Part shown: piece after piece, positions 29,123-38,352 of the stretch
How positions within the stretch are numbered: the first letter of the stretch is position 1
Layout: each line of letters starts with the position of its first letter
Assembly (NCBI RefSeq): GCF_000399685.1
Contig: NZ_KB976987.1
Coordinates: 1,565,184 to 1,629,183, forward strand
Source of the DNA: Acinetobacter pittii ANC 4050
Lineage (GTDB): Bacteria; Pseudomonadota; Gammaproteobacteria; Pseudomonadales; Moraxellaceae
Direction: 5' to 3'
Length of the DNA: 64,000 nucleotides
The notes under the pieces: generated by a model
What the model was told of the DNA's origin: nothing
What the model saw: only the letters and a program-made list of their open reading frames with translations
The model's database searches: none
Program-made: the position numbers and the translations under genes

Positions 29123-30070
29123 ATGTCAAAAAATTTAGCAACATTGATTGGTTTAAGCGCCATTCTCATGTGGGCATCTATGGTCGGCCTTGTTAAGCAT
29201 ATTACTGCCGCAATTGGTCCCGATATGGGTATTACGCTGATTTATACTTTCAGTGCCGTGCTATTGCTTATTATTTTTAGAGTTCCAAATTTTAAGTTAA
29301 TTTCTAAAAAGTATTTAATTTTAGGTACTGCTTTATTCATTGCTTATGAACTCTGTTTTTCATTTGCAATTGCTTATTCCAAGACAGCTCAACAGGCTAT
29401 TGAGGTGAGTATTGTGAATTACCTCTGGCCAAGCTTAACAGTTTTAGCCTTTGTCATTTTTAAAGAACTAAAGTTTAATTTTATTATTATTTTAGGTTTA
29501 CTCATCTCAATTTCAGGCATCATTTTTATTCAGACCGGAAATGGTGATTTTAGTCTCAATAGTATTGTTGATAATTTTCATAGCAATCCTTTAAGTTATA
29601 TTTTGGCATTTGCAGGCGCTGTCATTTGGGCTTTTTACTGCGTGTTAACCAAGAAAATGAGCAATGGACAAAATCCAATTTCTATTTTCTTTATCTGTGT
29701 AGCGCTCACCCTATGGATTAAGCTATTTATCACAGGTCACGCAACTCTACCCTCTATCGATCTACTGACCTTTATAACTTTAGCGGTCGCTTCTGTTGCT
29801 ATTGGTTTAGGTTATGCAGCATGGAATATTGGTATTATTCATGGAAATATTACCATGCTGGTTGTTGCATCTTACTTTACCCCGATCATTTCATCTCTTT
29901 TGGCAATGCTCGTTTTGCAAACTCAATTGTCTATGAGCTTTTGGCAAGGAACTGCAATGGTGACAGCAGGTTCCTTTATTTGCTGGATGTCTACAAACTG
30001 GTCAGTTATTCGTCCTTTTATTAGAAAGATGGCTAGAGAGATTCAATATCTCTTTACTTCAAACCGTTAA
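29123..30070 (+). CDS. DMT-family transporter, YddG paralogue
   Basis: 315 residues with about ten membrane spans and two EamA repeats. It aligns along its length with the YddG-type gene that faces it (30108-30995): both share ATLIGL.A.L.WSS.VGL, AIEV..VNYLWP, PLSY.LAF.GA.IWA.YCV.T and GYAAWN.GI.HGN.T. It probably exports aromatic amino acids or similar metabolites. The two genes are convergent, 37 bp apart. The C-terminal tail is longer and more basic than in its partner. Confidence 0.8.
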   Translation: MSKNLATLIGLSAILMWASMVGLVKHITAAIGPDMGITLIYTFSAVLLLIIFRVPNFKLISKKYLILGTALFIAYELCFSFAIAYSKTAQQAIEVSIVNYLWPSLTVLAFVIFKELKFNFIIILGLLISISGIIFIQTGNGDFSLNSIVDNFHSNPLSYILAFAGAVIWAFYCVLTKKMSNGQNPISIFFICVALTLWIKLFITGHATLPSIDLLTFITLAVASVAIGLGYAAWNIGIIHGNITMLVVASYFTPIISSLLAMLVLQTQLSMSFWQGTAMVTAGSFICWMSTNWSVIRPFIRKMAREIQYLFTSNR

Positions 30071-30107
30071 AAATTGAACTCAATTTTGAAAACCCCACTA
30101 TCGGTTT

Positions 30108-30995
30108 TTAACGCTTCTGCCGCGTGGCAAGCCAACATAAAACCGAGCCGATGCATACCATAGCTGCCCCCTGCCAAAACGACATTGAAAGCGGTGTTTG
30201 TAAAACGATTGCTGCCAGAGCTGCTGAAAACACAGGTATAAAATAAGACGCACCTGCCAGAATCGTTACATTGCCATGCAAGATCCCGACGTTCCATGCG
30301 GCATAGCCAAAACCCATTGCCGCAGCAGCAAGCACAAGATAGATCACAGCATGGAAGTCAAATACCATTGGTGCCCCGCCAATGAGGAGGTATTTCACCC
30401 ATAACACCAGAGCTGTAAGCATGAAAAAGAGTGTTACACCATTTTTTCCGTTGGCGATTCTTGCAGTTACTGTACAGTAAGTGGCCCAAATTAATGCACC
30501 GATAAAAGCCAGCCCATAACTGAGCGGATTATCTTTTATATTTTCGAGCATGCTTGCCAAATCAAGTCCTTGCTCACCCCCAAGTACCCAGCAGATTCCC
30601 AAAATGGCAATCACAAATCCGGGAATCACCAACCAGTTAGATTTTTGATTATTAAATAAAATAGCTGCGACCATGGTTAAAGCTGGCCATAAATAATTCA
30701 CCATTCCCACTTCAATGGCTTGGCGATTGGTATTTGAATAACCAATAGATAAGGCAAGACATAACTCATAGGACACAAATAATAGACTTCCCCAAATTAA
30801 ATAGCGCTTAGGGAATTCACTCAGTTTTGGAAATCCAATGCTAATCAGGAGAAAGACAGAGGCAACGCTATACATCATGGCTGCACCACCAGTTGCTCCC
30901 AAGCTTTCGCTTACACTACGAATTAATCCAACAATAGAACTCCATAGCAAAACTGCGATGAGCCCTATTAACGTTGCATTTCTCTTGCTTATCAT
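30108..30995 (-). CDS. yddG: Aromatic amino acid exporter YddG
   Basis: 295 residues with ten membrane spans. It matches E. coli YddG closely as I remember it, including KATLIGLIA-like NATLIGLIAVLLWSS, KRYLIWGSLLFVSYELCLALSIGYSNT, AIEVGMVNYLWPALT and GYAAWNVGILHGNVTI. YddG exports phenylalanine, tyrosine and tryptophan from the cytoplasm. It faces a diverged paralogue, so one may have arisen by duplication and inversion. Upstream, 33 bp separate it from the stop of the pyruvate carboxylase gene's neighbour region, so it is the last minus-strand gene before the convergent pair. Confidence 0.88.
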   Translation of the reverse strand: MISKRNATLIGLIAVLLWSSIVGLIRSVSESLGATGGAAMMYSVASVFLLISIGFPKLSEFPKRYLIWGSLLFVSYELCLALSIGYSNTNRQAIEVGMVNYLWPALTMVAAILFNNQKSNWLVIPGFVIAILGICWVLGGEQGLDLASMLENIKDNPLSYGLAFIGALIWATYCTVTARIANGKNGVTLFFMLTALVLWVKYLLIGGAPMVFDFHAVIYLVLAAAAMGFGYAAWNVGILHGNVTILAGASYFIPVFSAALAAIVLQTPLSMSFWQGAAMVCIGSVLCWLATRQKR

Positions 30996-31028
30996 ATCTT
31001 TAAACCACTTCTCAAATTGAGAGTCGCT

Positions 31029-34000
31029 CTATTGAACGACTAAAACCAAATCCATATTTCTAACTTGCTTACCAGCACTCATTAAAACTTCCTGAACCAC
31101 ACAGTCCTGATCAGCTTTAATGGCAAGCTCCATCTTCATCGCTTCAATGGTAAATAAAGTATCGCCTTTCTTGACAGACTGTCCCAGTTTCACAGGTACT
31201 GTACTGATCATGCCCGGCATCGAAGCGCCAATATGTTTCGGATTTGTCGGGTCAGCCTTCGGATGAGCCGTCACTTCTTTTTGGCTTGCCTGTTTAATCT
31301 GAACCAGACGCAACTGACCATTCAGCTCTACAAACAGATCAATCATGCCATCTTTGGCTTCTGAACGGCCCAACAGCTTTATTTCCAGTGTCTTGCCGCG
31401 TTCAAGCTCAATTTCAACTGGACTTTGCTCTTTTAAACCATAAAAGAAAGCTGAAGATGGAATGCTTGATACCGTGCCATATTTCAGTTTGTGTTTCATA
31501 AAGTCGGTAAAGACTTTTGGATACATCAGATATGACGCCAGTTCCTGTTCAGTTAGTGTTTTCCCGAACATATTTTCAAGCATTGCTTTTTCACTTGCTA
31601 AGTCGACTAGCGGCATCACTGCTCCAGGACGATCACTTAACGGGGCTTCACCCTTTAATACCTTGTGCTGTAACTCTTTTGGAAAACCATGTGCTGGGGT
31701 ACCGAGCTCACCTTTAAACAGTGAAACCACCGATTCAGGAAAATCAATCTCAAGTTTCGGGTTTTTAATATCTTCTGAATTCAGGTGATTCGACACCATA
31801 TATAAAGCCATGTCACCCACCACTTTAGAGGTTGGGGTAACTTTCACAATGTCACCAAACAATAAATTGACTTGTGCATAGGCATCGGAAACTTCAGACC
31901 AGCGTTCTTCAATGCCCAGTGAGCGAGCCTGTTCACGTAAGTTGGTATATTGTCCACCCGGCATTTCATGGTGATAGACATCGGCTGTACCCGCACGCAT
32001 ATCTGCCTCGAACGGTGCGTAGATATGGCGTACACCTTCCCAGTAAGTAGAAAGCTGCTGCAGGTTGTTAGGGTTGAGTCCTGTATCACGATCGGTATTT
32101 TGTAAGGCTGCCACAACAGAGCCCATGCTCGGTTGTGAAGTGAGTCCACTCATGGCATCCATGGCGGTATCGACTGCATCTACACCCGCATCAATGGCAG
32201 ATAAAATGCTGGCCGCGGCAATACCACTGGTATCATGTGTGTGAAAATGAATTGGCAATCCGGTTTCTTCTTTCAATGCCTTGATGAGTTCACGGGCTGC
32301 GGCTGGCTTACAAATACCAGCCATATCCTTAATGGCAAGGATGTTAGCCCCCGCTTTTTGCAGTTGCTTTGCCATATCGACATAGTAATTAAGGTTATAT
32401 CTGCGGTTGTTGTCAAAGATATCGCTGGTATAGCAAATTGCTGTTTCACACAACATGCCTGACTCTCGAACTGCATCAATGGCAACCCGCATGTTATCAA
32501 CTGCATTGAGCGAATCAAATACACGGAACAGGTCGATCCCGCCTTGTGCAGCCTGTGCAATAAAGTGACGAACGACATTATCTGGATAGTTGGTATAACC
32601 CACTGCATTGGATGAGCGAAGCAGCATTTGAAATAGAATATTTGGCACTGCTTCACGAAGTTGAGCCAGACGCTCCCATGGATCTTCTTTTAAAAAACGC
32701 ATCGACACATCAAAGGTTGCCCCGCCCCAACACTCTAGTGAAAATAGCTCACTGGCCATATGGGAATAATAAGGTGCAATCGCCAGCATATCTGCGGTAC
32801 GCATTCGTGTTGCAAATAAGGACTGGTGGGCATCTCGCATGGTGGTATCAGTGACCAATACACGCTTTTGATCAAGCATCCAGTTTGAGAAACCTTCTGC
32901 ACCCAGTAATTTAAATTGGTCTCGGGTTCCACTTGGAAGAGGCTGGTTTAAGTTAAATGTCGGTAACTGTGCCGGAGCTGGAACGGTTTCAGGAAGTGAA
33001 CGCCCTTTGAGTTCAGGTTGTCCATTGACGGTAATGTCCCCTAAAAACTCTAGTAACTTAGTCGCACGATCCTGCTTCGGTTTAAGGTTAAATAATTCAA
33101 GCGTGGTATCAATAAATCGGGTGGTACAGGTGCCTTGTGTAAATAAAGGATGGGTTACCACATTTTCTAGAAATGCCAGATTATTTGAGACACCGCGGAT
33201 ACGGAACTCCTGTAACGCTCGTAGCATACGGGCATTGGCTTCATCACCACTTGCACCGCGAACCGTGACTTTAGCGAGTAAAGAATCATAATATGGCGTA
33301 ATGACTGCACCAGTATAAGCTGTACCACTGTCTACCCGCACCCCAAAACCGGTTGCACTACGAAATGCAGTCAGGCGCCCATAGTCGGGCATAAAGCCAT
33401 TTTTAGGATCTTCGGTGGTGAGTCGGCATTGCAATGCATGGCCTAAAAGTTTGATCTGCTCTTGTGGTGGAATAAAACTATTGCCATCGCCAACCGCAGC
33501 GCCTTCGGTCACCCGAATTTGTGCCTTAACAATATCAATGCCAGTAATTTCTTCAGTAACCGTATGCTCAACCTGAATGCGCGGATTAACTTCAATAAAG
33601 TAGAAGTCCTCTGTTTCAGCATCCATTAAAAACTCAACCGTACCCGCATGGGTGTAATCTACTGCGCGAGCCAGTCTTAAAGCAGCGTCACAGATTTTAC
33701 TGCGCTGTATTTCAGACAAATAAGGTGCGGGCGCACGCTCAACCACCTTCTGGTTGCGTCGTTGTACGGTACAATCCCGTTCAAACAAATGCACGATATT
33801 GCCATGGGTATCACCCAAGATCTGTACTTCGACATGGCGGGCATGGCGAATGAGTTTTTCTAGATAGACTTCGTCATTGCCAAATGCAGATTTGGCTTCA
33901 CGACGTGCAACCGTAATTGCATCTTCGAGTTCATTTTCATTTTCAACCACACGCATGCCACGGCCACCACCACCCCAGCTCGCTTTGAGCATAAGTGGAT

Positions 34001-34466
34001 AACCCACTTCAGCGGCCAGTAACTGACAGTCTTCAATACGTTCCGGTAGTGCCGATGTAGCAGGAACAACAGGCACACATGCAACCATTGCAACATTACG
34101 TGCCATTACCTTGTTGCCTAACTGACGCATCACTTCCGGTTTTGGACCGATAAAACGGATTCCCGCTTGGCTACAGGCCTCGGCAAACTCAGGGTTTTCG
34201 GACAAGAAACCATAGCCTGGATGAATCGCATCTACCCCTGCCTCAAGTGCAATACGGATAATATCTTCAATATCCAGATAAGCCGCGATTGGCTTTTTGC
34301 CAGCACCTACCCGATAAGCTTCATCTGACTTGAAGCGATGCAGGGCAAATTTATCTTCTTCTGCATAAATTGCAACCGTGCGGATACCCATTTCTGTGGC
34401 AGCACGCATCACTCGAATTGCGATTTCACCACGGTTAGCAACTAAGATTTTACGTATTGGTTTCAT
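31029..34466 (-). CDS. pyc: Pyruvate carboxylase, single-chain
   Basis: 1145 residues, full length for the single-chain enzyme: biotin carboxylase (1-460; KILVANRGEIAIRVMRA, the ATP-grasp GGGGRGMRVV, EVNPRIQVEHTVTEEITG), carboxyltransferase (~530-820; DTTMRDAHQSLFATRMRT, with metal-binding HFHTHDTSG), a PYC/OADA domain, and a C-terminal biotinyl domain with the biotin-lysine motif IEAMKMELA. It converts pyruvate, bicarbonate and ATP to oxaloacetate. It closes a minus-strand catabolic cluster containing a DapA-family lyase that may release pyruvate, so it could feed that product into the TCA cycle. Confidence 0.95.
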   Translation of the reverse strand: MKPIRKILVANRGEIAIRVMRAATEMGIRTVAIYAEEDKFALHRFKSDEAYRVGAGKKPIAAYLDIEDIIRIALEAGVDAIHPGYGFLSENPEFAEACSQAGIRFIGPKPEVMRQLGNKVMARNVAMVACVPVVPATSALPERIEDCQLLAAEVGYPLMLKASWGGGGRGMRVVENENELEDAITVARREAKSAFGNDEVYLEKLIRHARHVEVQILGDTHGNIVHLFERDCTVQRRNQKVVERAPAPYLSEIQRSKICDAALRLARAVDYTHAGTVEFLMDAETEDFYFIEVNPRIQVEHTVTEEITGIDIVKAQIRVTEGAAVGDGNSFIPPQEQIKLLGHALQCRLTTEDPKNGFMPDYGRLTAFRSATGFGVRVDSGTAYTGAVITPYYDSLLAKVTVRGASGDEANARMLRALQEFRIRGVSNNLAFLENVVTHPLFTQGTCTTRFIDTTLELFNLKPKQDRATKLLEFLGDITVNGQPELKGRSLPETVPAPAQLPTFNLNQPLPSGTRDQFKLLGAEGFSNWMLDQKRVLVTDTTMRDAHQSLFATRMRTADMLAIAPYYSHMASELFSLECWGGATFDVSMRFLKEDPWERLAQLREAVPNILFQMLLRSSNAVGYTNYPDNVVRHFIAQAAQGGIDLFRVFDSLNAVDNMRVAIDAVRESGMLCETAICYTSDIFDNNRRYNLNYYVDMAKQLQKAGANILAIKDMAGICKPAAARELIKALKEETGLPIHFHTHDTSGIAAASILSAIDAGVDAVDTAMDAMSGLTSQPSMGSVVAALQNTDRDTGLNPNNLQQLSTYWEGVRHIYAPFEADMRAGTADVYHHEMPGGQYTNLREQARSLGIEERWSEVSDAYAQVNLLFGDIVKVTPTSKVVGDMALYMVSNHLNSEDIKNPKLEIDFPESVVSLFKGELGTPAHGFPKELQHKVLKGEAPLSDRPGAVMPLVDLASEKAMLENMFGKTLTEQELASYLMYPKVFTDFMKHKLKYGTVSSIPSSAFFYGLKEQSPVEIELERGKTLEIKLLGRSEAKDGMIDLFVELNGQLRLVQIKQASQKEVTAHPKADPTNPKHIGASMPGMISTVPVKLGQSVKKGDTLFTIEAMKMELAIKADQDCVVQEVLMSAGKQVRNMDLVLVVQ

Positions 34467-34561
34467 CTTTTTAACACTTTTAAATTGCTCTCAAGCATTC
34501 TTGTCAGGTCTTCTTGAGAGCGTAGTTAATAGAAGTAGATTGATCAGTTAAGGCGCAACTC

Positions 34562-35737
34562 TTAGAAGTTATAAACCAACATTACATTTAAGAGCTTGTT
34601 CCACTTTCCATCATCACCCGCTGCAAGTGAGCTGCCCGTACCACCCACAAATGGGTCGTTTTTACTCATTAAATATTCGGTATATAACGAAATATTCTTG
34701 TAGTCCCATGCCACGCCCACAATGTTGCGCTGTGAGTCGTCAAAGCCTTGTTCTTTCTTGTTGAAACCACTGAACACTACATAAGGCGTAACATTGAGTG
34801 AATCTTTTACATTCTTAAAGGTGTAGCTCGTGTCTACGGTGTAGAAATAGCCTTTATTGGCAATGTCATATTCACCATCAAACGAACCAAAAGTAGAGCT
34901 TGCTGGGCTTAAGGCGTCTTTGTTGCTAATCGACTGTCTGCCACCTGTCAGTACCACATTCAAGTTTTTATAGTTAATGCGGTTAAACACAGCCCATGTG
35001 TTTCGATTTCCATCGGCAGATGTCTTTTTATTTTCAATATCTGAATACCAGTAGCTTCCCCCAACTGATACTTTTAAATCATCTGTACTTAAAAATTTAA
35101 GGTCTTGATCAACACGAACCATCCACATATTTTTTTCATTTAGGTTGGTTTTAAGTGGATCAGATGAAGTAACGACATTGGCGGTATAGCGCGCAGAATC
35201 TTTACTTGTTCCGTGGTAGTTACCACCGTCAGTTGCGAAATATGCGAAATCAACTTTGGTCGCAGTCGGCATCTCAAAGTGATAGTTCACACCCAAGTCC
35301 AGTGCGTCTTGCAGGCCCATGGTATTGTTAATACCTGCATAGAAGCTGCTATCCCAATAGCGGCCCGGACCAAAAGGAATTGGTTGTAAACCGACCGTAA
35401 TATTATCGGTCGCATTTAAACGGTAACCTGCATAGGCCTGTACCAAGGTCGAAAAATCACAGAATTTATCGTATTGATAGCAGCGGTATTGGACCTTACC
35501 AAACCAGTCTGGTGACTCATAAGCTACATTTAAAATCGCTGCATCGAACTTAATTTTCTGGTCAGAAGCAGATTCACCATAGTGTTTATCTTGATAGTTA
35601 GCTCGTAAAGTTCCAGAAACTGTGACTGCCCCAAGTTCAGTTTTTGGGTCACCGAAAGTTACACCAGCAAAAACAGGTGTAGACATACCGACTACAAACA
35701 AACCCATTCCCACTTTTTTGATATAGACATTATTCAT
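34562..35737 (-). CDS. Outer-membrane porin
   Basis: 391 residues with a signal peptide (VGMGLFVVGMSTPVFA) and alternating beta-strand pattern ending in the terminal phenylalanine (LNVMLVYNF) needed for outer-membrane insertion. No exact family is recognised; the length and Asp/Asn/Tyr-rich strands suggest a 16- or 18-stranded substrate-specific porin. Its place between pyruvate carboxylase and the aldehyde dehydrogenase suggests it admits the substrate of the cluster. It has its own 129-bp upstream gap. Confidence 0.8.
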   Translation of the reverse strand: MNNVYIKKVGMGLFVVGMSTPVFAGVTFGDPKTELGAVTVSGTLRANYQDKHYGESASDQKIKFDAAILNVAYESPDWFGKVQYRCYQYDKFCDFSTLVQAYAGYRLNATDNITVGLQPIPFGPGRYWDSSFYAGINNTMGLQDALDLGVNYHFEMPTATKVDFAYFATDGGNYHGTSKDSARYTANVVTSSDPLKTNLNEKNMWMVRVDQDLKFLSTDDLKVSVGGSYWYSDIENKKTSADGNRNTWAVFNRINYKNLNVVLTGGRQSISNKDALSPASSTFGSFDGEYDIANKGYFYTVDTSYTFKNVKDSLNVTPYVVFSGFNKKEQGFDDSQRNIVGVAWDYKNISLYTEYLMSKNDPFVGGTGSSLAAGDDGKWNKLLNVMLVYNF

Positions 35738-35866
35738 TTACATTTCCTTATTTAAATGAATTTTTGGATAAAACGATCCCTTCAAAAACTTTTTTGTTTT
35801 CGAATTAAAAGTTAACGTGTTTTTTTAAACTCCCTTGGCCCCTAAGAACCAAGGTTTACAGAAGTT

Positions 35867-37363
35867 TTAAGACTCAGACACATCAATCCAGATGGTCTTT
35901 AATTCTGTGTATTGGTCATGTGCCCAAATCGATTTATCTCGGCCACCAAAACCAGACTCTTTATAGCCGCCAAACGGTGTCGTAATGTCACCTTCACCAA
36001 AGCAGTTCACGGTCACTACCCCAGCACGAATAGCACGTGAAAGCTTGATCGCATTGCGTAAGTTACTGGTATAGACCGAACCTGCAAGGCCATAAACTGA
36101 ATCATTGGCAAGTGCGATGGCTTCATCAATTGTATTAAACGTGGTCACTGACAAAATTGGACCAAACACCTCTTCTTTAAACAAGGTATCTGTCGCCTTA
36201 ATGCCATCAACCACGGTAGGCTGAACAAAAATATCTTGTTCTGTGTTGCCACCAAAAACGATGCTTTGTTTTTCAGCTTTTGCCTGATCGATATAAGACT
36301 TCACTTTTTCGTAGTGTGATTTGCTGACCATCGAACCTAGTTTATTGTTCGGATCAAGTGGGTTACCCATTTTCCAGTCGTTCAGATGAACACCGATTAA
36401 ACCTAATAGCTCATCTTTAACATCAGAATGCACAATTAAACGTGAAGATGCAGAACAGTTTTCGCCCATGTTCCAAAAAGCGCCATTCACGATATGCTGT
36501 GCAACTTGATCTAAATCGTCGACATCATTCATCACAACAGCAGGGTTTTTTCCCCCACACTCAAGAACAACACGTTTTAGATTCGATTCGGCAGCATATT
36601 GTAAAAATAGGCGGCCTGTTTCAGTTGAGCCAGTAAAACTCACCATGGTGACATCCATATGTCTACCTAGTGGCTCGCCGACTTCACGTCCACCACCCGG
36701 CAAAATATTGAATACACCAGCCGGAATACCAGCCTCGGCAGCCAACTCAGCAACACGCAGCGCAGTTAAAGTCGTTTCCTTAGCTGGTTTAATCACCACC
36801 GAACAGCCTGCCGCTAAAGACGGCGCAATTTTCCAAGCCAGCATCAGCAATGGGAAATTCCAAGGTAAAACAAGCCCAACTACACCAATCGCTTCGCGCA
36901 CCACAAGCGACAAAGTATCTGAACCTACAGGTGCTGTATTGTCATAAATCTTGTCGATCAGCTCCGCATGCCAACGAATGGTATGAATCATTTCTGGCAC
37001 ATCAGTTAACTGGCATTCACTTACAGGCTTACCACTGTCTAGACTTTCCATAACAGCCAGTTCAACCGTATTTTTCTCTAGAAGGTCAGCAAATTTAAGT
37101 AAAACGTGTTTACGCTCATTCGGAGACAAACGATGCCAGCGACCATCCTCAAATGCAGCTTTAGCTTTAGCAACTGCAAGGTCCACATCTTGGCTGTTAC
37201 ATGCCGTAATTTCTGCAAGTAACTCACCTGTTGCAGGGTTGGTCGTTTTAAACGTGTTGCCTGAAATAGAAGCCTGAAACTGACCATCAATAAAGGCTAA
37301 AGTCTGAAACGATAAGTTTTTGGCAATCGTTGCATATTCAGATGCAGTCAGAAGCTCAGACAT
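35867..37363 (-). CDS. NAD(P)-dependent aldehyde dehydrogenase, PuuC/semialdehyde type
   Basis: 498 residues of the ALDH superfamily. Visible: PWNFPLLMLAWKIAPSLAAGCSVVIKPA, the NAD-binding FTGSTETG, the general-base glutamate in LECGGKNP, the catalytic cysteine in MGENCSASSRL, and FGGYKESGFGGRDKS. It resembles gamma-glutamyl-aminobutyraldehyde dehydrogenases more than methylmalonate or betaine enzymes. The start codon shares its A with the stop of the DapA-family gene (TAATG), so the two are translationally coupled and probably act in successive steps: the lyase makes an aldehyde or semialdehyde that this enzyme oxidises. Confidence 0.9.
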   Translation of the reverse strand: MSELLTASEYATIAKNLSFQTLAFIDGQFQASISGNTFKTTNPATGELLAEITACNSQDVDLAVAKAKAAFEDGRWHRLSPNERKHVLLKFADLLEKNTVELAVMESLDSGKPVSECQLTDVPEMIHTIRWHAELIDKIYDNTAPVGSDTLSLVVREAIGVVGLVLPWNFPLLMLAWKIAPSLAAGCSVVIKPAKETTLTALRVAELAAEAGIPAGVFNILPGGGREVGEPLGRHMDVTMVSFTGSTETGRLFLQYAAESNLKRVVLECGGKNPAVVMNDVDDLDQVAQHIVNGAFWNMGENCSASSRLIVHSDVKDELLGLIGVHLNDWKMGNPLDPNNKLGSMVSKSHYEKVKSYIDQAKAEKQSIVFGGNTEQDIFVQPTVVDGIKATDTLFKEEVFGPILSVTTFNTIDEAIALANDSVYGLAGSVYTSNLRNAIKLSRAIRAGVVTVNCFGEGDITTPFGGYKESGFGGRDKSIWAHDQYTELKTIWIDVSES

Positions 37364-38271
37364 TAAACACCTCCTGTAATGGCTGCAACTTCACGCTTAA
37401 GCTCTTCTACAATCACTTTGAAAGCTTGTTTCTTTTCAGCGTCCATATCTTGTAACGGTGCACGAACACTGCCAGCTTTTAGGCCATTCAGTTCACAGCC
37501 ATATTTAATGCATTGGATGAAATGACCCGTTTCAAGGAAATCCATTAATGGCATCATGGCAGCCATGATACGGCGGCCTTTGTCGAAGTCTTTCTCAATC
37601 ACACAAGCTTGATATAAAGCAATGTGTTCACGAGGCACAAAGTTTGAACCCGCACAAACCCAGCTACGTGCGCCCCATGCAAAGAACTCAAGTGCCTGAT
37701 CATCCCAACCGCAAGAAATTTCAAAGAATGGATAATTACGCGCCAACATATGTAGCTGGTTCATATCACCAGAACTTTCTTTAATGCCAACAAAGTTCTT
37801 TGACTCGGCAAATACAGTATCAAAAAACTCTTTACCCATGCTCACGCCCATACGTGCAGGATAGTTATAGAACATGATTGGTAAGCCTGCTGCTTTATCA
37901 ATTGTTAAAGCATGAGCTGCAACTTCTTTTTCAGTTGGCAATGCATAAGGTGGAATAGTCACTAAAATACTGTCGGCTTTAATTTCTTTAGCCACTTTTG
38001 CATATTCAACTGAATCTTCGGTGCGAATTGCGCCTGTACCAATCATCAATGAAGTACGTGAACCAATAACATCTTTCGCGTATTTAGCAAGGTCATAACG
38101 TTCTTCGGCAGTATGTGCGTAATATTCACCAGTTGTTGCTGCTACGATAATCCCATGTACTTTTGCATCGATCAAATATTCTAAAACTTCTGCAAAAGCA
38201 GCTTTATCAATTGAACCGTCAGCAGCTAAAGGAGTGATTGCTGGTGTATAAATGCCTTCAAAAAATGTCAT
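37363..38271 (-). CDS. DapA/NAL-superfamily lyase or deaminase
   Basis: 302 residues, a class I aldolase-type TIM barrel. The Schiff-base lysine is in FVGIKESSGD and the catalytic tyrosine in MFYNYPAR; the substrate-loop motif is AATTGEYY in place of GTTGE-type sequence. True dihydrodipicolinate synthase is unlikely in this catabolic setting. Family members that fit are Delta1-pyrroline-4-hydroxy-2-carboxylate deaminase (hydroxyproline route) and pyruvate-releasing sugar-acid aldolases. Coupled by TAATG to the aldehyde dehydrogenase. The exact reaction cannot be chosen from sequence alone. Confidence 0.82.
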   Translation of the reverse strand: MTFFEGIYTPAITPLAADGSIDKAAFAEVLEYLIDAKVHGIIVAATTGEYYAHTAEERYDLAKYAKDVIGSRTSLMIGTGAIRTEDSVEYAKVAKEIKADSILVTIPPYALPTEKEVAAHALTIDKAAGLPIMFYNYPARMGVSMGKEFFDTVFAESKNFVGIKESSGDMNQLHMLARNYPFFEISCGWDDQALEFFAWGARSWVCAGSNFVPREHIALYQACVIEKDFDKGRRIMAAMMPLMDFLETGHFIQCIKYGCELNGLKAGSVRAPLQDMDAEKKQAFKVIVEELKREVAAITGGV

Positions 38272-38352
38272 GATATTTTCTCCGTTTTAAAGTGTGTTGA
38301 GAGTTGCCATCATCAATTTGAGAACTTGGGATCATGGCAACCCGATCCATTG

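Noticed and set aside
31462-34096. Several antisense open frames within the pyruvate carboxylase gene
   Set aside because: They follow the codon pattern of the real gene on the other strand and have no homology-like motifs.
37363-38271. Biosynthetic dihydrodipicolinate synthase (dapA)
   Set aside because: The catabolic neighbours and the coupled aldehyde dehydrogenase make a lysine-biosynthetic role unlikely.
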